From Pyrocephalus nanus (lineage: Eukaryota; Chordata; Aves; Passeriformes; Tyrannidae): a DNA stretch of 64,000 nucleotides. The stretch is taken from NCBI GenBank assembly GCA_038380795.1, contig CM076272.1:4708001-4772000 (forward strand). Direction: 5' to 3'. A program made the position numbers and the translations under genes. The stretch's first letter is position 1. Every line of letters begins with the position of its first letter. The notes beneath the pieces were generated by a model. That model had not been told where the DNA came from. It did no database searches and saw only the letters and a program-made list of their open reading frames with translations. This document shows positions 15,301 to 30,300 of this stretch, in pieces.

Positions 15301-18300
15301 CACACCAGGCACCAAACAGCCGCTCCGTCGGGTAATACCCAAGTGGGCATCAGCCCCAAAATCTGCAGTCCCCAGGTCTCTGCTCTTCACTTGCACCTTT
15401 CCCAGCCCCACATAAGTAGTCTCAGACACCAACACACATCTAGAAGGTGGTTTTGGTCAGCTTTTAGCCTGTTAAAACACATCACAGTACGATCCTCAGC
15501 GTAAGGTTTGCTGTTCTGCCAGGGCACTGAGCGACCTTCATCTGTGGAGATCCATTCACATCCGTTCTTTCCAGAGACAATTACAGGAAATCTTACAATC
15601 ACAGAGGCTCATTTCTAGCAGCTTAATAAAACTCCTAGGAACCCAATGCAGAAGATGAGATCTAAGTGCTGAGTACTTCCAGGATATGATCTCCTCAAAC
15701 TTGCCAGTTTTTAAGCACCACCAATGGAGCACTCTGAGAAGCTGCTGGAAAACTTGTGTGTAATCCAATATTCCCTGGCTCCATTACAGCCAGAACATCG
15801 GAGGGTTGCTGTGGGAAGAGGAGGACAGCAGCTAAACAGGTCAGTCTGCCATCACCCAGCCACCCTCTCTCCTCTGCCATCCCCTGAGGCCTGGCAGGGA
15901 ATCACATTTCTGTCAATGGCCTGGTTTACGGGGACAGCACAACTGCAAGTGGATCTGAGATACTCCTCACCTCCCAAACTCCTGGTTTAGACAACAACAA
16001 CAAAATCAGTGCTGCTCATTCTCTACACACCCACTGAGGGGATGGTCTTTGCATCCCACATCCCACTGAAGGCACATGAAATTAATTTTTTAAGTTTGAG
16101 CACTGAACCACCCAAAAATATACCTGTTTCCTGCCTGGAAATTTCTTGGGATTTCCAAACAACTCCACACCAAGCCAGGCTACTCTCTGTGACTACTGTC
16201 ATCTGCTGTCCTCCATCTGGCATTTGCCACCTCACTCTAACTTCCCATTAACACATCCACAGCCTTCAGCTTCGACACCCATCCTCTCCTTAGCTCCCTA
16301 CATCTTTCTTCATCTCATTAACTTCCCTTCACACATCCTCTCCTAATGCTGAAAATTAGGTTTTACAGAATTACTGAATTAGTACCAGTATGTGATGGCA
16401 CCAAATGGCAGCTCGAGCTGATGATCTCGGTTTGTAGTAACTTATCTGCACTTACTGAGTGTTTCCAGCTCTGATGAACATACACTCTTCTAGCAGGGAA
16501 AGATAATAAAAGGCAACTTTGGAGAAAACTCTATTACTTCAGTTAATTGGTTCAAGAGACAGAAATGAAGCAGTCAGCTGCTTTACATTTTCTCTGAGCC
16601 TTTTGGAAAGATTTCAGGTTAATGATTAGGAGCTGCAATGAAGAGCCATTGTCTAACACAGCTTTTAAAATCAGAAAAAAATACTAAAGCAGCAACACCG
16701 GGATGAATTAGCAAATTTGGAAATGCAAAACCTGAATTCACACTGTAATACTTCTAAATAAAAGGAAGATGGGATGGATTTGCCCTGCTGCTCTTAGATG
16801 ACTGCAGAAGCTTCAACAAATTAAAAACAATCAGGGAAGGTATCTTCCAACACTTCAGCTATGCTTGCTTCCATACCAGGAGATCTAGGGTTTGATGACA
16901 GAGAGACATTAACCCTTATTTTATGCATTTAAGAGTATTTTGGTTTCTCCTCTCTTTTGCTGCAGTTCTGGAGTATGAAGTTGGCCCTTTACAGAGTCTG
17001 TGGACCCACAGGTCTGAGCTGATGTTTTACTGCCCACAGCAGCAGGATCACCCAAGTATTTCCTTTCTTCTCGTGTTTCCCAGCACAAGAAATCCCGGCA
17101 ATATGAGCAAAAGCTCAGCAAATCTGGGTAAGCAACATAAGCCACAGCTCCAGTTTCCGGAGTTGCTGCCGTACTGGGAACCGGAGTGGGATCACATGGG
17201 TGCCAGAGTACGCTTCACAACGGGTTTATTCAACCCATTGCCTCCCACTCATGGATCTGCAAAGACTTGCCTTAAAAGAGTAGGAGAAGGCGATGGCATC
17301 ATTTCCATGTAATTCTCCCAGTTTACTATTCCAGCAGCTCCGTAACATCTCCTCTCCCGCTGCGGGGGACGCCCAGAGCCCACAGCGCTGGGGACACCAA
17401 GAGAGGACGACCCCTAAAAAAGCTTTGGCCACCCTGAATGGAAAGGACCAGATCCAAGAGTCAGAGTCCCTGCTGATCACCAATTTCCCCCTCACAGCAA
17501 ACCTCCAGTGCCGTAGAGCTGCTCTGATAGGCTGAGAATCCATGAACTACAAACGGGTATTTAGGAAAAGCACTAATGGACCTGTGTGTCCCAATCCCAA
17601 ACGACACACAGTCACCTTCCCTGCCCATCCACAGAACACCCCTCCCACAACCAAGTGTTTTTCAGCCCCTTCCCTCTTGATACTACTGCTCTTCCAGATC
17701 CCCAGTCTCTGCTTTTCCTCTTCTATCCTACATGACCCCAACCCTATTAAACTTTTCATCCCACCACACTTAGTTTGGACCTGTCACACAGTTACTGCAT
17801 TGTTTCTATACAGGGACCACAAACATATCCAGCACCATCAGAAATGAAAAACTTGGTTTTCTCCAGATCACAAGCACCCCCATGGCAGAAAGAAGCAACA
17901 TTTGATACTGTCAGTTCTGCACAGTCTCGACCAGAAAACCACATGGGGACGGTTTCAATTCTCGTCTCAGAGCAGTAGAACTGCCAGGCACTAATGCCTG
18001 GCTTCAATAAAACACACTGTGTTGCTTCAACAGGAAAGCAAAAGCGCATTTTGCCACAGAAAGCAGCGATGCTGAATGAAGGCAGTTTAGTGACTGCCAA
18101 TAGGTACCAAAACACCTCAGCTTAGCCCAAGAGCAGGGCTGAAAAATCCCTTCCCTTACACAAGAATTCAGGAAGACTCCAGTCACCCAGAAGGGCTCAG
18201 CTACTCATCAGCTCTATTTCTGCCTGAGATGAAGTAACAGCTACTCAGATTATTATTTTAACCTGAAACAGTAACTGGGCAGGACCAGACCAAGGACAAG

Positions 18301-21300
18301 CAGCTCAGACAGTATTTATTTCAGCAGCACCACGAGCTCACTCAACCCCTGGTTCCTGGACCTGCCATGGGCCGGTCAATGACAGGAGCACAAGTGAAGC
18401 AGACACAGGAACTGACCCAGGGAAGGGGTCACTGGTTTATTTTAACCCAGGACGGGATCACCATGTGGCCAAACAGCTCAGCTGGCACAACTCGGACAAC
18501 ACGGACTCGCTTCCAAGAATTTTGTCTCAGTCTGCCAGGAGCCCTGTGCCAGGCAAGTTAAAGTTGGGCCCTGCCCATGTCAACAGACCCCCAGATCTTC
18601 CTGACCCAAAGACTTAAAACTATAAATTAAATTATACTGGTGTATAGTTTGATGCAAGCTACAGCCAGAGGCCCCATTTTTTTCTTCCATTATCCCACCA
18701 GCTGCAAAGAGCAGGACTAGCCCTCTCCACCTCACTGTCAGGGGGCTGTATTCACCCGGGCTATCAAACCTCAGATTCTGATAGTAAACTGTGGCAGTGC
18801 TGCCACTATCTACAATGACGTGTCATCAACGTAACCACGTGAGCCCAACAAGACAGAAATACACTTTATTTTTTTTTTAAGGTCTTTTATTAGTCAATGT
18901 TGGAAAGACTGGAAGTGGCATATGTCAGGTCAGCTACCCATCAAGTTGATAAAAGGCAAACAAGCCAAAGCACTACATTTGGGTTTCAGGGGAACGCTGT
19001 GTTCAGTGACTCAACTCCTGAGTGACCTGTATAATTTTGAGAAAGCACAGTTCTGCTGATATGAGCTCCAGAAACTCTCCTGTTCAGAGGCAGAAACAGA
19101 TGTTAAAGGAATAGACCTGAAAGAGGAACTGTACATCTGCTTTTTTTTCCCTTTAAATCATTCTGTGCAAGTCTTATGGAGTCCCAAAAAAGCTTTCCCT
19201 GCTGTTTTCCCTCACTCCTATCAGTACATTGACTTTGCTCTTCCACCAGTCAGCACTGTCCGCTGCCAGGTTCTGGTTCAGGGCTGTACCCACAGCCTGG
19301 GCTCTATAAATCTGTAGGAGAAGGGCACTGTTCCCCCCTATCACAAAGGAAAACCATTGGCTCTGGCAGCTCCCACCTCCAGCAGCTCCTGCAGAGTGAA
19401 GAACAGGCCACTTCAGCCCTGGCCAGTGAATGACTTGCATGGAGAAGTCCTGGGTGCTGCTGACCAGGATTTTGCACATCTTTAGGACAACAGAACTTGG
19501 CTTTTGCTACTCTGAGAACGTTCAGAGGCATCACCTGGTTCACGGACAGTGTGGGCAGTGTTAGGAGGGTGCTATGAGCAGATCAGTGGAGGTATCAGAA
19601 GTAACTTGGGTAAATACTGATGTCATGGCAGACTTGAAATGTTCAGAAGAAATCATGCAAACTCTGAGAGGGTGAAGATGTTTTTCTGACTCTCAGTATC
19701 ACAGTTATACTGAAAAGGGTAAACTGATAACTTGTGTTCTTTTTCCACGGACAGTTTCCACAGCAGGTCTGTCTGCAAGCTCCACTGTGCACCAACAAAA
19801 CAACTAATTGAGTTTCTCTGGGTTAAGCTTACTAAATTCTCTGCAAAGGGCTCTCAAATTGCCCTTTTCCTGGTCTCAAAGGTCCTTCCAGATGATGATT
19901 AAAGGAAGGGTGTCCCCTCTTTAGACAGTGTGCAAGCAGAGGATCAGACCCCAAGGATATTCAGCATAAACATGTCCCTCAAGTGCTGGGGAGTGTTGGG
20001 TGATCTGTCTCCCACCTGCTTTTGTTCCTGGGCACTACTGGAGAACATCTATCACAGGGTGCTCAAAGAGTTGTGTAATACAGAGGATATAAATAATCCA
20101 GCCAAGCTGTACATCAACCTCAAGACAACCGCTCTGGATTCCTAAAAATCAGCTCTTTCCAGGATAACCTGACTGGAACAGAACTTTATCCCCAGAAATC
20201 AGAGCTCTCCGACTTGTAGGTTCTTGAGGGAAATAATTCACTATGCAAAAAATCTCACAGATCCTGAATCCTGACTTCCACTTCAGAACGTTATATATAA
20301 TTAACATTTTTCAACAAATATACAGACAGGAAGAAGAAAATTGTAAGGGATGAGAACTTCTTCTGTGAGCACAGTGAGGTGGCACCCACAAAAACCTGTA
20401 AGAGAAAGGTCATACGTGACAAGCAAAAGCCATCCCAGTTAGTAACTTCTCTGGTGGCAATGCCAGGTTAGCTCAAAAATATCTGGATGCATAGTCACTG
20501 GTGGCATGTTAACCCTTCAGAGACATTGTGACTGATGACAAACACCGGCTTAGCCCAAGAATTTGTAGCCAGGGGTGATTTACAAGAACATAAAAGAATT
20601 TTTACAGAGAGAAAAAAAAAAAAATCCTTAACCATTCTTCCACGTTCTTTCTCCTCCAGGCCTCAGTTTGGTGAGCATTAGGTATTTTATTTTTCTTCAG
20701 TTCTCTGTCCCTTATTGCTTCTGATTCTGTCCCTTCCTCAAAGCAGCACCCACTTTTATGCTCCGTTCCCGCTTCACTTAAGACAGTGAGGGATTTTTCC
20801 CCACTATCTGAAGCATCACCACACACCAAAGCATTTTAGGAAAGAAAAAAAGCACCTCCCTTGGGCTGACTTCATCTCCCCACCACTGGGAAAATCGGTT
20901 TTATACAGGCCATGCCACCCTGACAAAAAGGCAGTGAATCCACCCAGTGATGCCTTAGTCTACAACTCTCAATCAAGGAAAAAAAAATAATAATTTGGCC
21001 ATCTTAAGAAACTATTCAGACCCAGGAAACAACTGCCAATGCAGCAGTGGCTCGGGGATGTAATCTTTGGCAGCACCTCTAGGCTGGCAGCAACCCCAGC
21101 ACAGATGTGGTTATGGCTTGTACCACTTCCCTGCAAAAAGCAGCTTTACCTGCAAAAGCACTTTGTTCTGCTGGCACAACCTGCATCTGCACTTGGAAAA
21201 CCTGCCAGCATCCTTTCCCCAACAAGCCTCTTCTAGCTCAGACCATTTTTTAATGATGACTTGGCAGTTTATTTACCATTACTCTGCTCATTTATTCTTA

Positions 21301-24300
21301 CTTAGTTTTACAGCCAACAAAACACAGCCCTGGCAACATGTTATTTTATAAGCCGGGATTTCCGCTACAAGAAGTAATTTTGCCTGTTTACACCCCAAAA
21401 CTTTTCCCTCCGAGGGCTCTGCAGGAGCCACCTTTGAAGGGAGAATATTCTGGAGGCACGAGGAGTTTAGCAATCACTTGTTCATTCTTGTTCCCAACAA
21501 GATGTACCTCGAATTCTTACTGCAGTCTCTAATTGCTGCAGGTATTTTTAAGCAGCTACCTGAGCTCCCTCGAGTTCAGAGAAAATGGTCTGGGGGGATT
21601 CGATTCAGAAATAGCAAAACACAACTCGTACAGCAGTGGGGGACAATGGGAAACCTCCAATATTTTCACCATTTTCTTGTTTAAGGCTTTGAAGACTTGC
21701 CTCTACCTAGACTTGCACTCAGGAGTGTTTCTAAAGCAGCTGAGTTAAACCAGCAGGAAGGTGCAGACCCTGTTCCCTACTCCCTTTCAGTGCAGAACAG
21801 GGAACGAGCCTGGATGTGCAATTTGGTATTTGATGGACCGTGCACCAGCCGACAAGAACATCCCTTGTCCCTTTCCCAGTAAAATATTACTGTCATCGAG
21901 ACACTGGGCTTCTGCAAGAGAAAAACCCACCCCATCAGTCCTGCTTTGTACCTGATGTGCAGAACAGCAATAGGAATAATTGCATTAATGAATGGGGAAC
22001 AATGAGGTGCACTGAGCAGGCTGGCACCCAACCTCCTCCAAACCCCAGTGCTGCCTGCAGAGATACCTGGTAAGGGACAGCAGGACACCAGTCAGGGAAT
22101 TACACTGTGGCACAAGAGAGGGACAGAGATCCCAAACACCCTCCCTCCAGACAGTTTCAGAATCCACCATCCCAGTTATCCCTAAAGACAACTCCAAGCC
22201 CTTCCACTGTCCCACCCCAGCAGTTATCACCCCAAATACCCATATTTTCAAGTATTACTTTCAGCTCTCTTAATAACACAAATAAGGATATTTCAAGCCT
22301 GTTGTTCTACCAAGGCAAATAAAGAGACTGGTTATTACAGAATAAGCTAATTTACAGCTAAAATGTCTATAAATCAAGGAATATCACCTTTATTTGCTCA
22401 GAGAGCCTTTGAGTCCTTGCAGAAGTATTACAAACTATCAAACCAAAGGCATCTGACACATTATTTCATCATATCTTCATTGTATTTAAAAATTGTTATT
22501 TTTTAATTAAATTGTTATTTTCTAATATGGTTATTTTCCTCCATGCATACTAGGTGGGATTTTACTCCAAAGACTTTCCACTTTACACTGTTGCTCCCAG
22601 AAGAAAAATTATGCTGCTAAGAGCTGAAATGTTGCTCTTCCTCCTTTTTTATTAAAAAGCTGCCGTTCAGCCAAGCCCTGTCACCTCCAAGCTCCTGCTC
22701 TGGAATGCAACTTCAAGACATGGCTCCCCCACACTCTTTCTCTCCACATCTTTCCTTCCACTCTGTATTTCTCAGATCCTAGATGACTAGGATGTAGATT
22801 ATCAGGAGTTAACTTACCCTTAAGTTATTCTTTCCACAAAGGAAAGCTCATTCCAAGGGAGACTGTTTATTCATGTGAATCCTCCTGGATTCCCCTAAAT
22901 CCCTCTCCACATTTCTATCTGCCACACAAAGGAATGATGATTGCATTCGTGCTTTGTTGCACAAGAACACACCAAACTCATACTTACCAGCTGCAGAAGG
23001 GACCAAAATTTGGAAAAACTCTCCATAGGTCTTCCAAAAATTAAATATGCACCTGTAATTATACACATAACCAGAACAGGCCACAGAAACATTGAGGTGA
23101 GGATGCACAACCATTTCTTTTCCTGACAGCAGAGCTGAGCAATTAAACACCATCACTTCTGGCAACTGCAGCAAAGCAACTGCTGAGTTGGGCTGAGTGA
23201 TAAGAGCAGAGAGGAGGCACTTTAATCAGAGTTCCCAGATTCCCTTCAGTCCTTGGCCCTGCAAGCAGCTCTATCCAGGCAGTGAGGGAATGGGAACTGC
23301 CCAAGACAACATCCATGCAACCATGCTGCAGGAGCATGTCTCTGTACACCCCAAAAAGCACCTCCTGGGACCAGTGTCAGGCACTCAAAGCTCCAGAACA
23401 GCTCGAGGCTGTTGGTGTTTCCAGCAAAGGGAGCCAACCAAGCACAGCCCAACTGCCTCAGCTCACAACAGCAGAGACAAACCTTGAGGAAGTGACCCAG
23501 AGCGCAGCCCTGCACGGAGCAGTTCCTGCTCCACCAACCTCCACACGCAGCAAAGCAGCACAGCGGGGTAAAAACAGCCATGGCCTGCCGGGATTTTTAT
23601 ACAATCAGGTTGTTCAAACAACAGCTCCTTCCTCTGTGGCTCTGGAGAAGTTTGGCTGAAGTTTTGCTACCTTTTGCAGGGCAGCACCTGACATGCTCCT
23701 TCGGGGCTGAGCCAGCTCACTGACACCAGGAAGGAAGTGGAAACCTTCAGAACCACTTCAAATTTTCATTTCTTTAGCTTGGAAGAAAGTCCCTTCACGC
23801 TTTCTCCTTAATAGCAAAAGTAAATATTAAGTTAAAAAAAAAAAATCTTTGAACTAACACGCAAAGCAATCAGTTATTTTGCCAGTTAACTATTTTCAGA
23901 TGCAATTATACAGATTCTTCTGGTTCTACTAAGTGTGTGTTCTCTACTTTAAGAAGACTTTAACTGTGCCCAAGTAGAATCCCCTTGAGCAGGAGCTCCT
24001 CTCTATCCTGATTATGTGCTGGAAAAGAGTTTAGAGTCTGCATCATTCACAATCCTACTCCAACAATCACAGACAATTTTTCTGAGAGGCTGTAAAGACA
24101 ATAAGCAAATACCCAAGCTTTTTATTTCCAACATTAGGATTAACTCCTCCAGCTCCCAAATTCCTCAAATCACAAAGAAATGAAAGGCTTGATCTTCTGT
24201 GAATTAAAATACACCCTCTCCACATGAAGAGGCATGTTTGTGGTGTCACAGTACATGGAGGGTGCCTCAGACCAGGAAGTCAGGCAGAAAACCGAGTAAG

Positions 24301-27300
24301 TCTTTTCTTTCACACACCTTTGTTTCAGCCACAAGTACTCTCCCAAAAGACCTAATTCGGAAGCAGATGGCCAGGACAGGATCCATGTGCTGATTGTTCC
24401 TGGAAACGAGAGGTGCCACATGGTGCTCTGGGACAGAAGTTTTGAACTAAGGAAGATGCAAAACCAGGAATGTCTTAGACAAGGCTGGGGGGAAGGATCT
24501 TAGTGTGCCAGCATCTGTAAGTGGGCATCAGTGAGAAAACACCAGCAGAAGGCCAAGAAGTTGAGTTTTAGATAGGTGGGGTGTAGGACACCACTCTGTA
24601 ACTCCCAGGTTACAGCCAAGAACCAGCTGCTCACAGGGTGAGCAATTGCTGCCCTGTTTCCAGCAGCTGTGTTTGGATCCCCTCCCAGATATCTCCCCAG
24701 AGGACCACAACCTTTTGCTGTCACACAGACGTGCTGGAGCCTGGCAACCAGGACAGGCACTGTAACATGGTCATGGAGAAGCAGTGCCATCCACAGGGAG
24801 GACACCAAGAGGATACATCTGTCCCTCTGGAGCCAATTCTTTGCGAGTTCTTCCCTCTACACCGGCTGGGTGCCCCACCACTCTCAAAAACTGCATAAAA
24901 CTGAAGGCAACACCATTGGCAATGCCAAAAGGCACCACAACTGCCCAAGACACTTGCACAAGGCTGACTCACTTCTTCCAAGGGACTTAGATCCTGTTGA
25001 AAGTTATCTGCGTAAGGCTTTGGATCTGAAATGATTCCCAACATCTGGAAGAAGTTCTCAGTCTAAACACAAGCAAAAGATTTGATGCCAACAGTTATAG
25101 CTGAGCGTTGAGTACGTAGAGTGGTTCAAACACTCACCACAGTGAGCTCCTGCAAATACCATCACTAATGACTCTGCACTGCCACACCACATAAACAAGA
25201 GCATCTACAGTTATATGGGCACTTCAAATTCTGGAAAGCCACCGACTTGTGAAGTACAAACTCACACGTGAAACTCGGTTGCTGAGGAAGCTTCCCATAG
25301 CAGTTTTCAGAGCATTTACTTCCACAGTGTTTTCATCACAGCTCAAGATCAAGAGCTAAAAGCAAGCAAAGGAATCCTATCCAGGCCAAACTCAAGGTTC
25401 CCAATGTTCCTAACACCAATCACCTGGGATGGTGAAGATACTCTGATATTATCTGTATTTCCATTATCAGATTATTATTCTTTTTTCTCCAGCTGACACC
25501 CTCATCACCTTGGAGCCTCCTGCACCAACATCCCACACAAACCCAGCAGCCTCTCCCAAACATCAGGGATCTGATTCCCAGGCAGAGGCCAAATGCACCA
25601 TTTGGCATTATCGAGTAGCTCCAAACCCTCCCAGGTGTTTTACAACAAACGAGGCTGCAATTTCCTCACAGCTGCTGCAGCTACTCAATGAAATTCAGCA
25701 GCATGATGTGCTTGTATCCAGCCAAAAGCCTCCCAACACTCTTTATGGCTGTCAGTGATCCAGCCACCAAGAGAAAACATCACCTCAATACTCAGATCCC
25801 GCTAATTCCAAAGTACCAAAAGTCAGGAGGACTGGAATCATGACCCCTGACAGGTAAGTTTGGGACTGAGCTATGTAGAAAGGACTTTCAGCCTTCGCAG
25901 TTACTTCCCATAAAGGCACAGCTCTAACGACAAGTTCCAGGTTCCTTCCCCAGCGACCAACTTTCCTAAGCAGAGAAATGAGTCGTTACATTCTCCAGAA
26001 AGAAAAGGCTCCTACAGATAAATTCTGTACAAAAACCCTGACTCACTGTTAGAACACGAGCTCAGCGTGGGGATCAACCACCGCTTCCTTCACCCATCAC
26101 ACCCGACACCACCAGCAGAGCCACATTCTTGCTTGTCTCGTTCATGGAGGAAAGGAGAAGAGAGATCAGTTTCAAAATAGAAAACTGAAAACAATTCAAC
26201 AGGTGCCAAGGATACCTGAATAGACACAGGGCTGCCCTACACTCCCACAGAGATTCAGAGGTCGGGGTTTATTTCCTATTAGGAATTTTAACACATGCAA
26301 GGCTAAAACTGAGGGGGTCAGAGCTTGGGACAAGAATAAAAGGGGAAAAAGCCATATTTTCATTTTTCATGATGTTCCAATGCCCAGAAATAGCACTTGT
26401 TTCGCATCAACTGCGGTCTCAATTCTGACTTCTCTGTGGCACATCGGTTTCCAATTTATAGTAGAAACAGCCCTTCTACTTTGCATAGCAAGAACAGTCC
26501 TGCTCACTGAAATTAAACCCACAGGGAATAGCAACAACTGTATTTACTATTTAGCTTTAGCTTTTCGGAAACAAATGTTTTAAGTAGCTAAAACCTGACT
26601 GTTTTCAGTTTCACGTTGAAAACATCCCAATACACACCAGTCCCCATCTGAACCCCAATGCCCCTGAGAGAAGGCTGCCTTGGTGGGATTTTTGGAAAAT
26701 AATGCGGAGACAAAAGCAACCAGCATCAAATGCTTTCACACGTGGCCAACCATGAGATTTACATTTGGCCAAACAGAAACCTAAAGCACTAAGCAAATGG
26801 GTCATTTAAGTACAAAGCTGAAATTCCTCTGGAGACTTAACAAGACTTTTCTACCTGCAGATGCTGAAATTTAAAATAATGCTAAAAAAAAAAATTCTGT
26901 TATACTCAGAACTACATGTCTTGGCAGCCAGGGAACAAACAACATGTCATTTCCAAAAGCTTTGCAGTGATTCCTTATCCCAGATTCCAGGAATGCTTTG
27001 TCACAACGAAGTTTATTCTATTCCTTGGAAATATTAAATGCATTCCTACTATAATGAAACACCTTATAAACACCACGTGACAGAAATATGGAGTTCGACA
27101 AAGCATTTCCTTCCAGCATTTAAGGCCCTGACATGAATTTTACTATCAAATAAGTAACCAAGGGAGGTTTGCTGGGAGCAGACCGGGATGGAAGCAGCAT
27201 CAGCCCCGAGTGCTTCCGCCCACAGACTCCCACCTAATGCTCATCAGGCAGCTCCAAGCACTCCGAGTTTCCAAGATGTCATCTCGAACATCAAATTCGG

Positions 27301-30300
27301 TTCTAAGCACAACCCTGTACAACAGCAGCAATTCCTGCTGATCACTGGAAAGTCATCCCTGTTTCAGACAACATTTTTGGAATGTGCTGCCCACAGTACA
27401 CTGAATTTCCTAAGTTATGCCTGGAAATCAGGATGTTTTGTCCCAGCAAGTGGACGCTGTTCAGTAAGACCCCTCCTGCAACAATGGGTTTGCACTCGCT
27501 GTGACAGAGCTCCATTTAACCAGGGCTGTGGAATTCTGGGGGATATCTGCACTGCCTCAACTCTGCTGGCCTCTGGAAAAAGCCATTCCTCAACAAACAT
27601 AGCTTTGTAACTTTGGGGGGGCCTGGGTTTGGGCTTATTTTAATGGCACAGCCTTTATCCAGTAAGGACCTGACCTTCACCATGTAAATGAGAAACCTGT
27701 ATTTGCTGCAAATGCTCTGATGTTGCACATCCCCTGTTCTGCTCTGAGACACCTTATTTAAAGCCTTTAGTAAAAAGAAAAGATATTCTGGGGCTAGACT
27801 AACTTTTGTTGGATCCAGTGATGTCACCTCTGTCACCTCCTTCCAGATAAAGGCCAGGTTTGAAGCCCACTATGCTCATGATCACATGGCAGGTCAGGCA
27901 CAACACCCAGCCACATCCAGGATCCTGATCCCTGCTGTGGGCTGGGGAAAGGAAACACGAGTCCCAGCTCCCTTTGTGCTATCTCAGAGCTTCACCCCAG
28001 TATTTTCAACACCTCACCATTACAAAGTCCAAAAAGTATGATTACGGTGACACCACACTGATGTCACTGGAATGCTCCAGAAAAAGGTGAGCAAAAAGGG
28101 GAAATGACTCCAACCTGGAAATACTGGAATTGCACAAGCTTGCAACAAGGCAAGGAGAACACTGGGCCAAGCCAGGCTACAGAGGCACATCATGTGCTCT
28201 ACTCAGAGCAGAAATAAATATGCCATTCTAAACATTTTCTGAGTTTATTTTCAGAAAAATCTAGAGCAAAGATGGAAATAGCAATCTGATTTAAAAAAAA
28301 AAAAAAAGTGGCAGCAAATTATTTGGACAAAAGTTCAGAGAGGAAGAATATGGGCAAGACATCCAACTGTGGGAAAATGCCTTTGGGAGGAGGAAGCCTT
28401 TTGTTCCACACCACCTCTGTGTCTAGGTTTTTACAGTCCTTTGCTAAGTTATTCTGCCAGCGGCTGGAAAACCACCAGAAATCCGCCTGTTTACTCAGAC
28501 AACTAAAATCCCAAATACCCTGGCAAATGGCTCTCTGCTCTGCCTCATCAGCCACAGGACGGAAGGGATACTCCGAGCTGAGGTTTAGAAGTCTCAGTCA
28601 AGTGACAGCACAAGGTTAAGGGGTTATTTATACCCCTATTTTTGCATTTGGAGAGCAAGGGGAATTCTTGTTGAGCGACACATGGAGTCAAATCAGATTA
28701 GGAGCATAAGTGCCAAATACTGTGCAAAAATCACCATTAAACACCTGAAATCCTGCTTATGCTCAGGCAAGAAAGAGCAAGTGTAAAATATTCTGAATAT
28801 TTGAGACATTCTGAGACTTGCCTGGCTCACTGCAAGTTAGTGGTCTTAGGAGGCCAAGTGACAGAGCAGTTTGGTGCTGAGCCCACTCCACGCCACAGTG
28901 AGAGTCACAGGGTCTGTGACCAGGGAGTTTGCCACAAGTTGGCTCCTACTTCTGCAAAGTCCCCATCAGATCAAATCCCTGTCCTGAAAAATTCATGGTT
29001 TTCCTTATACAGGAATTGTATTTGAAAATTACTAAACGGAGGGGGAAATAAATTTAATTTGGTCCCTTCAACTCTAGCACTGTCACCTAAAAACTGCCCA
29101 AATGGAGTGTTTCAATACAGAGTTACACCTGCCATGGCTCAGATCCCCCCTTCCAGATACTTCATTACTCTCTTTTCCTCTCACTGCATCTGCAAAACAA
29201 AATCCCATTTATACCTTACTCCTGATCACGGAAAAATCACTGATTATAGAGCACAAGACCTCCAGCTGAAGTTTTCAGGCTCTGCATTACATCCTCCCTT
29301 GAACAAATAAGTTCAAAGCACTCAAAAACATAACCACAACCATCACCCTTTGCTACCAAGAACCCGACACAGACACGCAGGGACTGAAGCCATCCAGTAC
29401 TTGACTGGAACAAGTGAATCACAGCTCTGCAACTGAGGATCCGCAGCAGGATCCCGAGCCAATGTGACTCCAGAAAAGGTTTACTGAACCAGAAAAGCAG
29501 CAGCAGCAATCCTGGTTGGGCGCCAAACACAAGGAAATAAACACAAGAGAGCCCTGGAAGATTTCACCAGCAGCCACACGAGTGGGGATGAGCAAATCCT
29601 GAAACGCCACCTGAACTGGGGTCACTCAGCTCCAAAACAGCCCAGCAATCTGATGGCAGGAAGTTGGCATTTAACGGCCATCCACAGCAACTGAGTGTTT
29701 TCCTACCCTCTTCTGATGCATTCCAGGGTTTAAGTGGATTTTGGGTCCTGAGTTTCCCCACGACATTCTGAATAGACTGGCTTTGTGCTCCCTGCTCCGC
29801 CAAACCAGGAGGAAGCACTGCAAAGGAAGCACCAGGAGAGCCTGTGGGGGCAGATCTGCAGGGTCAGGCCTCCCACGGCCACCCCAGGACAGGAGCAAGG
29901 GATCATTACCTGGATCATTACCTAAATCAACTTCCCTCCACTAGTTCTGCAACACAGACGTCAAGCACACACACACATCAAACAGTTTAAGGGCAGTGTA
30001 AGAGGGGGGAAACAACTCTCTCAGACCAGGAATCGGGACCTTGTCTAAGAAATTAGTTCGCAAAGAGCAGGCAGGTGAGTCCACCAGCCCGGGCTGGAAA
30101 ACGCACAAGCAGGAACACACACAACTCCTCACTGGCAGCAACTTTTCCACCACTTATTTTATGCAAAGATAAGGAATAAATATGGCAGAATCTGTTCAAT
30201 ACAATCACTATGGGTCATGATTCTCACCGTCTTAGTCATTAAAGACAGAAACACCATTTTAATGGCTCTTTCAAAGAGAAAAAAACTGAAGTTCCCAACT